Source: Chara braunii
Taxonomy: Eukaryota; Streptophyta; Charophyceae; Charales; Characeae
Length of the DNA stretch: 31,895 nt
Reading direction: 5' to 3'
NCBI GenBank assembly: GCA_003427395.1
Contig: BFEA01000723.1
Coordinates: 340,967-372,861, forward strand
Below, one piece after another: positions 20,111 to 31,516 of the stretch. A program made the position numbers and the translations under genes. Every line of letters begins with the position of its first letter. Position 1 is the stretch's first letter. The notes under the pieces are model-generated. The model ran no database searches and was not told the origin of the DNA. It saw only the letters and a program-made list of their open reading frames with translations.

Positions 20111-20859
20111 CATTCAACTTTGGTGCTCACTACCAATGTCAGGTCAGGTCTCTCCGTCAGAAAGTGATAGCCCTGAAGTGAGGTAGGATGGAGGGAAGTG
20201 AGTGTGTGTCAGGGTGGGTAGGGGTCTCATGAGGAATAGGCCCTAGATACTGAACAAGAAATTTAGAGAAAAATGGTTAATGACATAAGATTATTATGAA
20301 TTACCTGGGATGGGCCAATGATATTTCAACACTGCCTTTTTTGTTTTTGCCCTTACCTTTTTTTTTTTTTTAATTATCAAAGCTATATTGTTCTCTCAAT
20401 TTTTTTATTTTTTTATTTTTTTTTGGCAGAAGTTGTATCATTATATTGCATTGGAAAGAAAGGTTGGGAATCCTTATAAACAACCCGGGAAATATTATGG
20501 GGCCATTACCCAACTTAAGCTCCTGCTAGAAACCGGGTCCAGCGTCCCTCATTTTCCCTTATCAAAGAACTTCTACCAAAATCCGTTAAGCACATGCTGG
20601 TAAGCTGACCTCCTCAAAAGACCTCAAAGAGGTTGTGACAGATTGAGTGAATTATGAGTAATCTAACATGATCATTGTTCCTTGCTCACCCGGAAGCAGC
20701 CAATCAGCAATTTTTAGGTGTCCTTAAGATGTGACAAATGGAAAGGGAACCTTAATTTCCCTCGATTTTAAGAACCAGGAGCATACAATGATTAGGCAAT
20801 CAGAGAGGATGACCAATCGGATATGTTCCTTCGTCAGGATCGCAATCTGCTGGTGTGAA

Positions 20860-21230
20860 GAGAGAATTTACCTTGACGTTTCTACTTTTTCAAATACTAT
20901 TCATTGTTGCTCCTTTACACACTAGCGCCACACACCTCCAACCCTGTTGGAAATTCAATTTTTTGTTTGTCACACCATACACAATCCAACCATCATCCCA
21001 GGGCAATTTCACTTTTGTGATATTTATCCACTTAGAGGTCCACCATTGCCATACTTCGTTTGAAAAAGGACAATACACCCATATGTATGTCGAGGATTTT
21101 CATCCCCGCTCACAGCGTTTACAACTTTACACTGAGTATCTAGCGACATTCCTTTCTACTCTAGCCATGTGGCTAAAGCCATGACCTGTAAGGATTGCAT
21201 CCAGAGGATCCCCGCGTGTCGTTGTGACAA
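20860..21230 (-). pseudogene. LINE C-terminal zf-RVT domain
   Basis: The minus strand reads DENPRHT, then YCPFSNEVWQWWTSKW (about 21078-21035), VKLPWDDGWIVYG, and QGWRCVALV (about 20930). This is the zinc-binding domain found after RT in plant LINEs and in related reverse-transcriptase-like proteins. The upstream Cys pair is not clear because of frame damage. The frame ends near 20890. Confidence 0.82.
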
Positions 21231-21949
21231 TTTTTTTTTCAAGGCCTGCAAGAGATGCCGAAAGTCTGGCCATGGAGCACTCACTTCTGTCTAATGTATG
21301 TACCGTTGGACCACCAATTGATTTGGTTGTTTTTTATTCATTGTTTCTGGGCTCGCAACTCCATTTTGCTGCTATAGTGGACTAAAGGATTAGTAACCTT
21401 CCCTTTGTCCGCCATCCAGCAAATAGCAACGACTTTTAGACTACTCTTCTGTTGTTCAGTAACTCGTGGAAGATCACTAGATTCGGTAAGCCTGGTTTAC
21501 CTCTATCCCGTACTCTGGTTTCGTCGAGCTCAACTGTCGTAGTTACTGCTTTGTTATCTACAACAAGTCTCCATCCCTTGTTTTATTTGTTTGCTAGGTC
21601 TCCAATTTTACCCTACCTCATAGCTTTGGACCTATTACTCTCCTCATACTGTCTTTTCTAGCTGAGGTATAAACCCACATGCCATTGACGTGCTCTAAGA
21701 ATCCATTCATCCGCGTTTTCCAGTCGACTCAGTCTGGAATCGCCTCCAATAAGGTCATGTAGTTGGCCTCCAAATTTGGAAGTCTAACAAAAACTTAACT
21801 TTTAATTCCGGAGGGGATATCCACTCTGATATATCCGAGTCTCAGATGTCACTTATCTGTATAAATCCTTTCTCGGTCCATTGTCTTCCAAAACTATGTT
21901 ATATTATAGAAGTTGAGAACGTGGAGCCATCTAGATTGTGAATATAAAG

Positions 21950-23700
21950 ATTCCCAAATAGGTATCGATTCAAGATTTCTCCTCGAGTCGTAGGCTCCTT
22001 ACGTAAAATAGGTAGGATTTGTTTCCAGACCATTAGGATGGCAGGCCAAGTTCTAGACTTTTGTCTCACAAATGATAGCGATAGTACACAACGCTATACA
22101 TTTGGTACCTGTCCCGCCTTTTTTCCAACAACGCCTTGATTATTCATTTTCCTAACAGACAATGTTTTGTTAGTGGGTGTCCAGTATCCCCAAACCCCCA
22201 TCCGCTTTTGCCATTGAAATGACTTCGCATGTAACTTTAAAGATAAATTCCTAAATTTCAGTTGCCTTGGGCTTCTAAACATTTCGGGTTGTGACTCTTC
22301 GAATTTTAGTACAGATTGTATCCTCGAGATGATGGATGGTTAGAGGAACCAAAGGAGAGCAAAGTTGGTTGTCGGCAATACCAATGCTCGACCAAATATT
22401 AATAGCTTGTACGTTTGGATCGAGTTTATGATGCAAGCAGTCACCTTCTCTTCAGAAGAGTATCTTGAGCTCCTGCACAGTTCGACAGTGACACTTGTCC
22501 TCCCAGAAAACGCTCAGAGTTGTGGGTCGGGACCTGGCGCGGACCCCAATCAACACGAAGTCATATTAAGGTGGTTGGGAAAAACGGATTTATCCCAATT
22601 GATGGAAGATTCTGAGTATTTATCTAACACTAATCTAAGTTCCAGAAAAGATCCTATTGTATTTTCACAAGTTATAGTTAAGTCATTTACAATGTCGCCT
22701 CCTTTCCAATAAAGATTTCGGGATATTCACAACCCTCTTGGCGCGGACCCCAATCAACACGAAGTCATATTAAGGTGGTTGGGAAAAACGGATTTATCCC
22801 AATTGATGGAAGATTCTGAGTATTTATCTAACACTAATCTAAGTTCCAGAAAAGATCCTATTGTATTTTCACAAGTTATAGTTAAGTCAATTTACAATGT
22901 CGCCTCCTTTCCAATAAAGATTTCGGGATATTCACAACCCTCTTATATTAAAGTTTACTCTGGTATTGTTAAGGAGAACTTCCATTTGGAAAACAAACAA
23001 GAGGGGGACCAACAGACAGCCTTGGCGCAGTGATCGCGTAACGGGAAAATCCTTAAACAGTTTACCTTTAACAATTATTTCGGAAGTGACTTGGTTGTAG
23101 ATAGTTTTGACTGGGCCCTTGAAAGTTGGGTCGAAGCCCATCTTTGATAAGGTGGTGGCAACAAAGGCCCATCCCAATGATCCCACCTTATCCTATGCCT
23201 TTTTCATATCCAGCAAAAACACTACTACTCGTTTCTCACTTCCAATGATTTCGAGAGCTTAAACGGTCGTCCAAATATTTTCAAAAATACATCGTCCTTT
23301 TACAAAGACCCCTTGCTCCCAACCAATGAAATCAGGAAGGAGGTCTGCCAATCGGATAACAAGTGTTTTCACTAGGATTTTATATATCACGTTCAATACT
23401 TATATAGGCTTGTAATTCTTAACTTAGGATTTGTCACTTTTTCATATAGTAAATAAATTATCCCTTTTGCAAATCTCCTAGGGAGGACCCCTCTCCAAAG
23501 GATTTGGTTATAAATATCGCATAGAAAAGGAGTGAAGGCACTCAAAAACAACTTAAAAAAAGTTTCACCGTGAGGCCATTCGTGTCGGGATGCTTATCTT
23601 TGGCCATCCTGTTTATAGCACTTGTTAATTCCATGATGGTAAACAATTAATCCAAAGACTCACTGGCCGCTGAGGAAATCTTCATAGTGACACAATCCCA
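21950..23700 (-). pseudogene. LINE reverse transcriptase domain, inactivated
   Basis: On the minus strand IRLADLLPDFIGWEQGVF and VKGRCIFENI (complement of about 23278-23365) are the conserved LINE RT block. VFLLDMKKA, then a stop, then DKV (about 23220-23185) is the first catalytic block, with the Asp kept and Tyr replaced by a stop. SLRQGCLLVPLLF follows (in 23186-22932). Where the FADD/YADD box is expected the sequence reads IVND before LTITCENT (22682-22693), so one catalytic Asp is Asn. The region after it (SINWDKSVF) is typical RT. The YADD region lies inside a tandem duplication (22535-22944). A likely C-terminal piece is at 22282-22094. Confidence 0.88.
22535..22944. repeat. 204-base tandem duplication inside the LINE RT
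   Basis: Copy 1 (22535-22738) and copy 2 (22739-22944) match base for base as far as I can see except for one extra A in copy 2 (AGTCAATTTAC against AGTCATTTAC). The unit starts TGGCGCGGACCCCAATCAAC and ends CACAACCCTCTT. The near identity shows the duplication is much younger than the decay of the LINE. Confidence 0.95.
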
Positions 23701-24315
23701 GTACTCTGAGATCTCGGATAAGTCTAAGGCAAAGGAGTCAAATGGTCGGCAAGTAGTTACAATGTCCCTAAAATACTCTAAGGCATAACTACACATTAAT
23801 TTTGTGCAGTGCCTCATGCCTTTGAAACGCTTATTATGGATTGATGCACAAATTATATTACTGAAGGTTTAGACTTCCTAAGGAGTAATGACCGAAATGT
23901 GATTTGTGTCATTTGATCTTAACATACCAGTCCTCGTAGTTTGAGCCATTCAAGCCACTCAGCCTGTTCTTGGGATTCCATCGCCTCCAACATGATGAGG
24001 GAGACCTTCCGTTTTTCAGACAAGAAATAAGTTGTGAATGGGTCCCCAGACTCCCCATCCATCTTGTCTTTCGCTGCCTTGATGTCCTCTATCAGTTTTC
24101 ATTCCTTCCATTTTCTGTTTGCTGCATTTATTCGAGACAAAATAATAACTCCTGCCCAAATAATGCCAAGGCCTATCTCTGCGCATTCAATCTCGTTGCC
24201 TGTGAGCAGGGGTTTGGTCAATGGTCAAGCACCCATTTGATCATTTACCCACTTTAGGAACCCTTCATCCTTCAAGTTATTCACGTTCAAGTGGAAGGGA
24301 GACCTATGTTTTCAA

Positions 24316-25064
24316 TTAGATCAATGAAGATGACATCCATCCCCACTGGTAGTGATAAAATAGCATGGCGTCGATCAGGTCAGTCCATGTACAACGGTCC
24401 CACGGGCAGCCCCTGACTAACAGAAATTTGAGTCTCTTCTTGGGTCCGGGGGCTGTCTTAGATGGTTTGGGTCCATACCATGCCCACACATTATCATCCG
24501 GATTCATCACTCTAAACACGCCCACCAGGCTTTGTGAATCTATACAGGCGGAAAAGATATGCGAGTCCCCCCTGATAGGGGAAGGGTTAACGTATTTAAC
24601 ACAGGATTGAAAGTAGTGTTCCAGTCCTCTAGTATAATTAAGTTTTTCGTGTCCGGTACAAACATTGGGAGGTTCGCAAAAAAATATATTGTTGCATTGT
24701 ACTCCACTTGGGCATATACCGACATTATTGCCTAGTCTTTGTTGGCTACTAATATTTTAACCCAAACCCATTTATCGTCTAGGTCGACGAAGGAGTCCAA
24801 CACTTGATAGTCTAGGTACTTATTAATTAAGATAGTTTCCCCGCCATGAGTATCATCTGGAGTGACCCATGCATGGGGCCCCTCCAACCAATTAGAGTAC
24901 TCAACAATTTTCTCTCTGTTTAATTTTGTTTCCTGCAACCCCAAAATGTGAATGGCATTCAAGAATAACCACGATTTTAGGCGCTGTTTTTTGTCTCTAA
25001 AGGAAGTATCTTCGAGACTGCGTATATTCCATGACACTATATGGATGTGGTTGGGCAGGACCAT
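24316..25064 (-). pseudogene. LINE AP-endonuclease domain
   Basis: The domain nicks target DNA to prime reverse transcription. It starts with IVSWNIRSLEDTSF, followed by LGLQETKLNREK, which holds the catalytic Glu of the family, GGETILINKYLDY, and WVWVKILV. An in-frame stop (TAG, complement of 24729-24731) separates this from VYAQVEYNATIYFFANLP and LIILEDWNTTFNP, the place of the family's GDxN motif, here EDWN. A segment with VFRVMNPDDNVWAWYG follows to 24316. The final His motif is not recognised. Confidence 0.88.
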
Positions 25065-25964
25065 TGAAAGGGTCCATGCAGCTTGCTGGTTGGATCCAAT
25101 TGAGATTACCCTCCGCTAAGTGAGGGTTATATTGAACAACTTTCTTATATTTCCCCGTTTGCAGGCTTTGAATCAACTTCCCTGGAAAGCTTCTCGTGCA
25201 TATCCGGCTATTATCCGCATATTTCACCCAGTCAATAATCGTCTTGCCTGAAAAATCAGTGATCAGTCTAACTCCACTCACCAACTGGGCATTATAAGAT
25301 ACGAAGTCCTCCAGAGGGAACCAGTGAACCCGAAGGTTACACCATATCTCGAAGGACTCAGTAACAGATTTCAACCCCATGAATAAGATGCGGAAGAAGG
25401 GACTCACCCGTAGGAAGCGTTGAGATATAGCAATATGCTTTCAACTCCGGCATTGACAAGATAGTGCCCATGTGGTTCAAGATCATTTTCTTTGTCAAGT
25501 CCAGAGCAAATACTTTGGATGGGTGGGCTGGAACTACCAAGCAATTCCAAGTACTCGTCTGCAAGGCGTTTGGTTAAAACCATCACTCCCTGGGTAGATT
25601 CAGATAACATCAGGGAAACCAGCATATCCATGATAAGAGTTCTTGCTTTCTCTATTCGCAACCAGGAGGCTGCGTTTGTGTGGGTTTCATTTTCGCCGTT
25701 TCATTTCTTTCTATTTTCGGTAAGGTCGTGCAGTACAACTTCGCTAGGACGGGTTTGTTTGGGGTCTCCGATAGGAGAAAATAGGGTCCGGTCGTAGTCG
25801 TCTCTAAGACCGGACGTAGGGCAGGTTATCTTGTCAAGGTCGTTGCAATTTAGTATAGGGCGTCGTCCATTGTTTCCCTTTTGAGGGATAAAGTTTTTTA
25901 CCGTTGCAAACTGGGGGCGGGCGATATAGGTCTGGGCGGCCAATTTGTGTCTGGGCCGTTTCAC
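24997..25964 (-). pseudogene. LINE ORF1-like region, frameshifted
   Basis: Three overlapping frames together give a continuous-looking protein: PKQTRPSEVVLHDLTENRKK (about 25770-25701), then EKARTLIMDMLVSLMLSEST with LTKRLADEYLELLG (25661-25404), then PELKAYCYISTLPTGESLLP (25564-25358), then WCNLRVHWFPLEDFVSYNAQ and SGVRLITDFSGKTIIDWVKY (25407-24997). I infer ORF1 from its position just before the endonuclease. No CCHC knuckle or other named domain is visible, so its role (RNA binding in related elements) is not shown by sequence. At least two frameshifts break it. Confidence 0.6.
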
Positions 25965-26131
25965 TTTTGTTTTTTTTTCTCTTCTACTGCATCTTCCCAG
26001 AAATACAATATGGAAGCATTCTGCTGTTTACTATGCCCAAGTAACGAAATCTAAAACGGACTGCCCTGCCTCATTGGCAGGGCTTACTAAGAAAAGAATT
26101 TAAAGAAAAACAAAACGTATTATTCACTTTC

Positions 26132-26154
26132 AAAAAAAAAAAAAAAAAAAAAAA
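26132..26154. repeat. Poly-A tract, 23 bases
   Basis: Uninterrupted A run after CTTTC. It lies about 170 bases beyond the ORF1-like start of the LINE and may mark the 3' end of a separate + strand retroposed insertion. Confidence 0.9.
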
Positions 26155-26358
26155 CGCACTTACCTTTGCCCCAAGAGGCTAGAGCTGTTGAGATCCAGGG
26201 CCTTGCTCCACTACTGACCAAATGTGCAACATGAGCATGAATCGTTTGGTGGAATACAGGTAGATATACTGCTAGTAGTTTAGAGCTTGAAATACCTTTT
26301 TTCCTGGCCGCGTATGGGGTGGTACAACCCTCAGTAGCTGGCTATTCGTTTTCTAGTG

Positions 26359-26379
26359 TTTTTTTTTTTTTTTTTTTTT
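26359..26379. repeat. Poly-T tract, 21 bases
   Basis: Uninterrupted T run 37 bases before the tRNA-like A box. Confidence 0.9.
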
Positions 26380-26415
26380 CCTGCGATAGAAGAATCAGGG
26401 ATCCATCCAACGTCC

Positions 26416-26473
26416 TAATTCAATTAGTGAGGCACGCAAGTGTTATTCAAGAGGTTGTGGGTTCAATCCCCAT
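26416..26473 (+). repeat. tRNA-like SINE head (pseudo-tRNA)
   Basis: TAATTCAATTAGTGAGG (26416-26432) aligns with a pol III A box and D arm. GGTTCAATCCC (26460-26470) is a good B box. GTGGG (26457-26461), loop TTCAATC and CCCAT (26469-26473) form a proper T arm. The box spacing of 44 bases is right for a tRNA. The anticodon arm does not fold well, so this is a tRNA-derived repeat head and not a tRNA gene. The SINE body probably continues rightwards to an unknown end. Confidence 0.55.
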
Positions 26474-26489
26474 GGCTACCTGTGGCACT

Positions 26490-28660
26490 CTTGGTGCCAT
26501 CCAACTGAGATAGTGAGTTGGATCCTCCCAGTCGGTATCAGCAACGTCTTCAACCAACATGGGTGTGAGTGCGCGTGTGGGAGGGTTGTGTGTGGTGTGT
26601 GGGAGAGTGTTGGCTTTGGACACTACCATCCAGAAGGTTGCCCATCCCCCACTTCGTAAGAACTTTGTCAAGCTTACTGTCTAGAACATAAAGCATGCTA
26701 CCCGAATGGCTGCGTCCCCGCGTTTGACGCGGTATAACAGTTCTAGACAGGGTTCGCATAGGTGTTGCAAGGGATAGGTTGATCGATCTCCTTGTCTGCG
26801 ACTATTTTTCTCGAGGCCAAGTCTGTCAGGGCTGGCTCCACGGGGGAGTGACACACAACGTCTTTCCTCCTAGCCACACTCTGATTTCCATCGAGTCTCG
26901 ATTTCTTTGTCGGAGAACTTGCCAGCTTCTCTTTGTCAAAAGATGCGGCAGTGAACTCGAATTTTCATGATTCTTTTTCGATCAGTAGATTTTTCTTTTT
27001 CCGCTGAGGGACCCTCTTATTCAAGGGGAATTGTCTCACAGGTGGTGAATTTAGATCCATGTGAAGGGGCATCCTTCCCTCATCCTCCTCTGCACTCTTA
27101 TCCTCACATTCAGGACGAGAACATAGAAGACGCCTTCTGGAAGGACCTCTTCTTGGACCCAGTCGTGGACTCTCGATGTACCTCGGGCCCCGGGACGAAC
27201 AGGTGGGTCTATGTCCTCCTCCTGTGGGTCAATGTCTCCCCATTCAGCATCCTTGGGTGAAGTGTCGTTGGAGTTGGCACTAGTAGGGGATTCACCTCCA
27301 CTGGCTGTCCTTTCAGAGAATTAGACTTCTCATTAGATTTAGATGCAGAGCCCGGGGTTATGACGCCCACCCTCACGCCCGACGCGACTTTCTGATCGGA
27401 GTGGGAGTGGGCGTGGAAGTGCGACAAGGGGTGTGCCAAGGATTTTTGGAAAGTGGGGGGGGGAGAGGGGGGAGTCCCAGGTCGGAACTGAGATCTCCTG
27501 TGGCAAGTTTCAGGGATAGGGGTGTAAAAAGGTAGGCGCAAGTCGAAGCCTGAGCATGGAGCTACCACCTCGGTTGGTTCCGTCCCCTGGGCCGGACTCG
27601 TACTTGGTGCACCTGCGGAACACTATGGCTATCGTGTTGTCCGACCATTTGTTGGCGTCGTGTGTTACTGGTCTCAGAGTCTGACGCAGCTGGTTGTAGC
27701 CGGAGGCCGGAGGCTGTGCGCTCGTCGTTCTTCCTCCGATCAGGTTCGCCGGATGAAGCCGGAGGCTCGGTACTCACGGTCTTGCAAGCACTCCGAACAC
27801 GGGGGTTGGGGCCAATATGGAGCGATGGCACGCCAGGGGATGACGGTCAGCAGGTGGAAGGGCAATACGCGGTGGTAGGGAGGGAAGTCGGTTTCCAGAA
27901 TAATTATCTCCGGTTCCGCAACAAGGTGGCACGTGTATGAGCTGGGGAATTCAGGATGGTGGGGAATGCGCTCGCGGGCTCGGTCGATGTCCCACTCGCA
28001 GATATGTTCGTTTCCCACCGGGTACGGGAAATTAGGAAGTTCTCTCCTTGGTCGTGTAGACAAACACACATTCCCAATGCTATCGGAATTCCGGATCCCT
28101 TAGACAATCGCGGTCCGTAATTCGAAAAGAGATCTCAATATTCATGATGTGAGTGAGGAAGAAAACCCCGTCATTTGAGAGGTTGGTCGAGTTCGGGTTT
28201 CGCAGGCCCGCACATAGGCAGCGACCGTCTCGATCAGGCTTATACGCGCGTGCGTGGAACCTACCCTCGGTTGGGTAGGAAAGAGAAACCAGCAAGACAC
28301 TCGTTGGGTCATTTTCCTAGCGATGATCATCTATCATGCCTATCTATTCCATACACAGAAAGCATCACACCTATCTATTAGTCATGCTGCTAGCCTACAT
28401 ACAATCAGAAAGGACAGAGGATCGTGCGACAACTCTTGTGGCAAGCCCCGATTGCTGACAATCATTCCATCAAAATTTTCGATTCAAAAAGACAGAAAAT
28501 GGGGGAAGACAGCCATGCATTAGTCTCAAAAAGAAACAGGGGAAAGATTCAAAACCGATTTAGAAAAAGATAAGGGCGTCTGGCGCCAGGTATCAAAATT
28601 GCTCAGAAAGATAGAAGAAGGGCCAAAATCATTTGGAGGGATAAAAGAGAACACCACCAC
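26490..28660. other. About 2.2 kb without a recognisable gene
   Basis: On the minus strand a Pro/Ser/Thr-rich frame is open from about 27640 to 27209, but it has no motif, and its composition could be chance in GC-rich DNA. GT-rich DNA lies at 26560-26610. Confidence 0.4.
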
Positions 28661-28664
28661 AACA

Positions 28665-28666
<2 letters not shown>

Positions 28667-28746
<80 letters not shown>
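28667..28746. repeat. CT microsatellite 1
   Basis: CT run of about 75 bases, ending TTCTCTT. Confidence 0.97.
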
Positions 28747-28768
28747 TACACACATACATATGCTTTCT

Positions 28769-28770
<2 letters not shown>

Positions 28771-28834
<64 letters not shown>
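28771..28834. repeat. CT microsatellite 2
   Basis: Second pure CT run of about 64 bases, separated from the first by ACACACATACATATGCTTT and TCTAG. Confidence 0.97.
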
Positions 28835-28837
<3 letters not shown>

Positions 28838-28839
28838 TT

Positions 28840-30240
28840 CACAACATCCCGATGCGGGCAGTCCGTCGCCTCGCACCTACGCCGAGTTGTCACCCCGCTT
28901 AGCCCCAGCATGCCCATCAGGTTCGCCTGTGTGCCACAGTCCGTTGCGGCCCCACGTCAACCCTGCACGCCCAGCACCAGCTCGTCTGATTGCCCAACTC
29001 TCTACTCACCTGCCCGCTCCTGCTCGTTAGCCAATCCTCTCGATCGCGCTAACTTCAAAAAGTCTTAGAAAGCGAATTAATCACGCTTGCGAAATTTATA
29101 GCATGCATGCCTTGCGCAAGATACTCGGGATCATGTTTAAGTGGGAGGAAGGAGGAAGGAGGTGCCTACGCCTGCATGACCAGGCCGTGGCGTGGGGGAC
29201 ATGGCCACACTCCACACATCGATTCGGTCATGCAAGCGTTCAGGCCAATAGGACGGGGCGGGAGGTATACGAGCGCAAGGGCGCCACAAAAGATATCAAG
29301 AACGAGAGGATTACAGTTGCAATCACGCCTGCCAAAACAAAGATTACAGTTACACACGAGATTAAGGCGCGGAGAAGTCAGAACACAGTTCCTGACGCGG
29401 CCGATGCGCAAGCAGGAAGCACCGCGCAGCACAAATTGGGATGCGCCCAAATTCCTAGTTTAAATCCTAATTGCAAAAAGAAAATTTGAACGAAACAAAC
29501 TCCGAGAGGCCGCGGAGGCTCAACATCAGTTGAAAATTCAAAAAGATTTCCCTGCGCGGCAATCGCGCCAAAAAATTCCCATTCCCCACAGCAGAACAAG
29601 AAAGAAGCCATGGCAACGGTTATTCGTCGCGCTCGCTAAGGCGCGATCAACCATCAACCGTCGTGGGGCCAGGCCAGCCCCCAAACCCCTTTTCCAAAAG
29701 GACGCGAAAGCGCAACGATGCATAAGGCAAGGGCATCCACGCAATTTACCAGGCCATCCCGACTCAACCAACTTCAATCCCCGTCATAGCCTCGCGCAGA
29801 AAATCGCGCTGTTGCAGAAAGTAGTTCGTCACAGGGTCGTCTCAAGGTCCGGGTTCTCATGGGACTGGTTACCGTGCTCTGTAGCAGGGGGTTCGTGTTC
29901 TGCTGGGAGAATCCCTCCGCCCCTCCGTCCGTACCCCCCTCACCCGATCCGGCTGTTCTCTCAATTTCACCTTCCACAATCTACCTACCACTACTCCTAA
30001 GCCTATCCTCTGCGGTAATGGGCAGTGTTCAGGGAGTAGGGTGGAACTGCCTGTGGGGGAGATGGGCTAACAGAACGACCAAGCATTTTGCCAGTAGCTG
30101 GGCCAAAAGCCTCCCTGCTTTGTCTGTCATGGGGAGTGTCTAATCTAATGTCCCAGGCAGGTCTAACATGTGAGAGCCCTAGCCCTACCCCTACCGCTAA
30201 CCTCACAATTGTATCCAGTATCCTATTCAGCATTCTGCAT
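28840..30240. other. About 1.4 kb without a recognisable gene
   Basis: GC-richer DNA. The word GATTACAGTT appears twice (about 29309 and 29342). Open frames on both strands lack motifs. Confidence 0.4.
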
Positions 30241-30249
30241 GTGGTCAGA

Positions 30250-30303
30250 TTTTTTTTTTTTTTTTTTTTAATGGTCAGTTTTTTTTTGTTTTTTTTTTTT
30301 TTT
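30250..30303. repeat. Two poly-T tracts
   Basis: T runs at about 30250-30269 and 30280-30303, separated by AATGGTCAG. Each follows a (T)GGTCAG word, which may be a small duplication. Confidence 0.85.
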
Positions 30304-30312
30304 TAATTTATT

Positions 30313-30376
30313 TAAAGGCCAACCGATTCAATTACCTGTCAAATCTCGACAGGACGGCCTTTCAGGCCTTTTTTTA
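30313..30376 (+). other. Two-part stem-loop followed by a T run
   Basis: AAAGGCC pairs with GGCCTTT and, inside it, CCTGTC pairs with GACAGG. CAGGCC and T7 follow. The shape resembles a bacterial terminator, but the context is eukaryotic, so I call it a structure only. Confidence 0.45.
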
Positions 30377-30885
30377 TTGTCATTATAGTATTACGGGGAA
30401 CCCCGTAGCGGCCACATCCGTGCTCAAGCCTCCAACGAGGGAACATGCGGGAGCTGCACATGCTCTTTTGTCTTTTTGTTTTCCTTTTTCTTTTTTTTCC
30501 GTTTTGTTATGTCATTCATCTAGTTGCATCTGGATTAGAACTTAGATCCCAACTGCGCAGTTCCAATCTGAACAGTTCATGGGCGTGCCAGCTAGTACGG
30601 GAACAAGGCCGGCGCCGACGTCCTTGGCTTGGCCTGGCTTGGCTCGGCATGGCAGCACGCTGCAAGCAGACAAGACCGACAGCACCGGACTCCTTGGAAA
30701 ATTCGTTACCCCCTCCTTTTTTTTGTCCTTTTACCCCTTCTTATCTGCTACCGTTGCTTGCAAGCGCGGCGGCACGACCAAAACAGCAGTCAAAACCGAG
30801 AAGCGGGAAGTCAGACACACACAAAAAAAAACAGACAGATACGACACCGGCCCGATTGCAAACGTTACAATACAGCTCTCAACTG
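30377..30885. other. No recognisable gene
   Basis: Mixed T-rich and A-rich segments with a repeated GGCTTGGC-type word near 30627. No motif recognised in any frame. Confidence 0.4.
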
Positions 30886-31028
30886 CACATGATCCTAATT
30901 GAGGTTCCATAAGTTCTCTGCGACGAGAAAAGAAGAAAGTCCGTTCACTGCAGTGGGTTGTTCCTTTCACATGTGAAACAGAGATGTCCACATGATCCTA
31001 ATTCCGTTCACTGCAGAAAAGAAGAAAG
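30886..31028 (+). repeat. Three short words duplicated in changed order
   Basis: CACATGATCCTAATT (30886, 30989), AGAAAAGAAGAAAG (30926, 31015) and TCCGTTCACTGCAG (30940, 31003) each occur twice, in order A-B-C and then A-C-B. A perfect palindrome TTTCACATGTGAAA (30965-30978) lies between the two sets. Confidence 0.85.
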
Positions 31029-31087
31029 AAAACATGTGGCGACGACCTTCAGGTAATTCAGAATTATTTTGTTTTTTCGGTTCTGGA

Positions 31088-31234
31088 CATCTGATTCTGG
31101 GCATCGCCACACCACTGTCGAAATGTACAAAACATGAGAATGAACTTACTGCTAGAACATGGTCAGATGCACCCGCAACATTTTTTGTCCTTTTCACATT
31201 CCGTGAGTGGTGTGGCGATGCCCTCTGTCAGATG
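31088..31234. mobile_element. MITE-like foldback element, 147 bases
   Basis: Terminal inverted repeats: CATCTGA then GGGCATCGCCACACCACT from 31088, and the reverse complement AGTGGTGTGGCGATGCCC then TCAGATG ending at 31234. The inner 18 bases are perfect, the outer 7 are perfect, and 4 bases between differ. There is no coding capacity. A partial second copy lies at 31517-31607. I did not find a clear target-site duplication. Confidence 0.7.
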
Positions 31235-31516
31235 AATTCCAACTTGGGTCTGCATTTCAACAGCTCGCGGGTGTACCGAGTCTCCTGTCCAAGCTATGCT
31301 CTGGAAATGGTCTTTTTTTTTTTTTTTTTTTTTCTGAGAAAAAACACATTTACTGGCAGCCCCTGAGCGCGACAAACGTCACTTAATTGTACTCCCATGT
31401 GGCTCCCTGCTGTCCCCAACTAACTTTTGCATAGACCGCAGTCAGACTACTACCACGATGGGACTGCGGCCGCGGCCAATTATGTGAGGGACGCTGGGCC
31501 CGGTTCCCAGCTTATA
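31235..31516. other. Spacer with a poly-T tract
   Basis: A T20 run at about 31313-31333. Otherwise no feature recognised. Confidence 0.5.

Larger units (their letters stand above)
20371..25964 (-). mobile_element. Dead LINE (non-LTR retrotransposon)
   Basis: Read on the minus strand the order is ORF1-like region (25964-24997), AP-endonuclease (25064-24316), reverse transcriptase (about 23700-22000) and C-terminal zf-RVT zinc-binding domain (about 21230-20860). This is the layout of plant L1-type LINEs. The poly-T at 20358-20371 on the + strand is a good candidate for the copied poly-A tail; another T-rich stretch is at 20398-20424. The length of about 5.6 kb is near full size. Many stops, frameshifts, a lost RT Asp and an internal duplication show that it is inactive. 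Confidence 0.92.

Noticed and set aside
22365-23033. Plus-strand open frames reading NTNLSSRKDPIVFSQ
   Set aside because: They are antisense to the LINE RT and appear twice only because of the 204-base duplication.
27209-27640. Pro/Ser/Thr-rich minus-strand frame
   Set aside because: No motif and no ATG at the left end. Composition alone is not enough.
28526-29068. Long open frames across the CT tracts on both strands
   Set aside because: They encode only Leu-Ser or Arg-Glu runs from the dinucleotide repeat.
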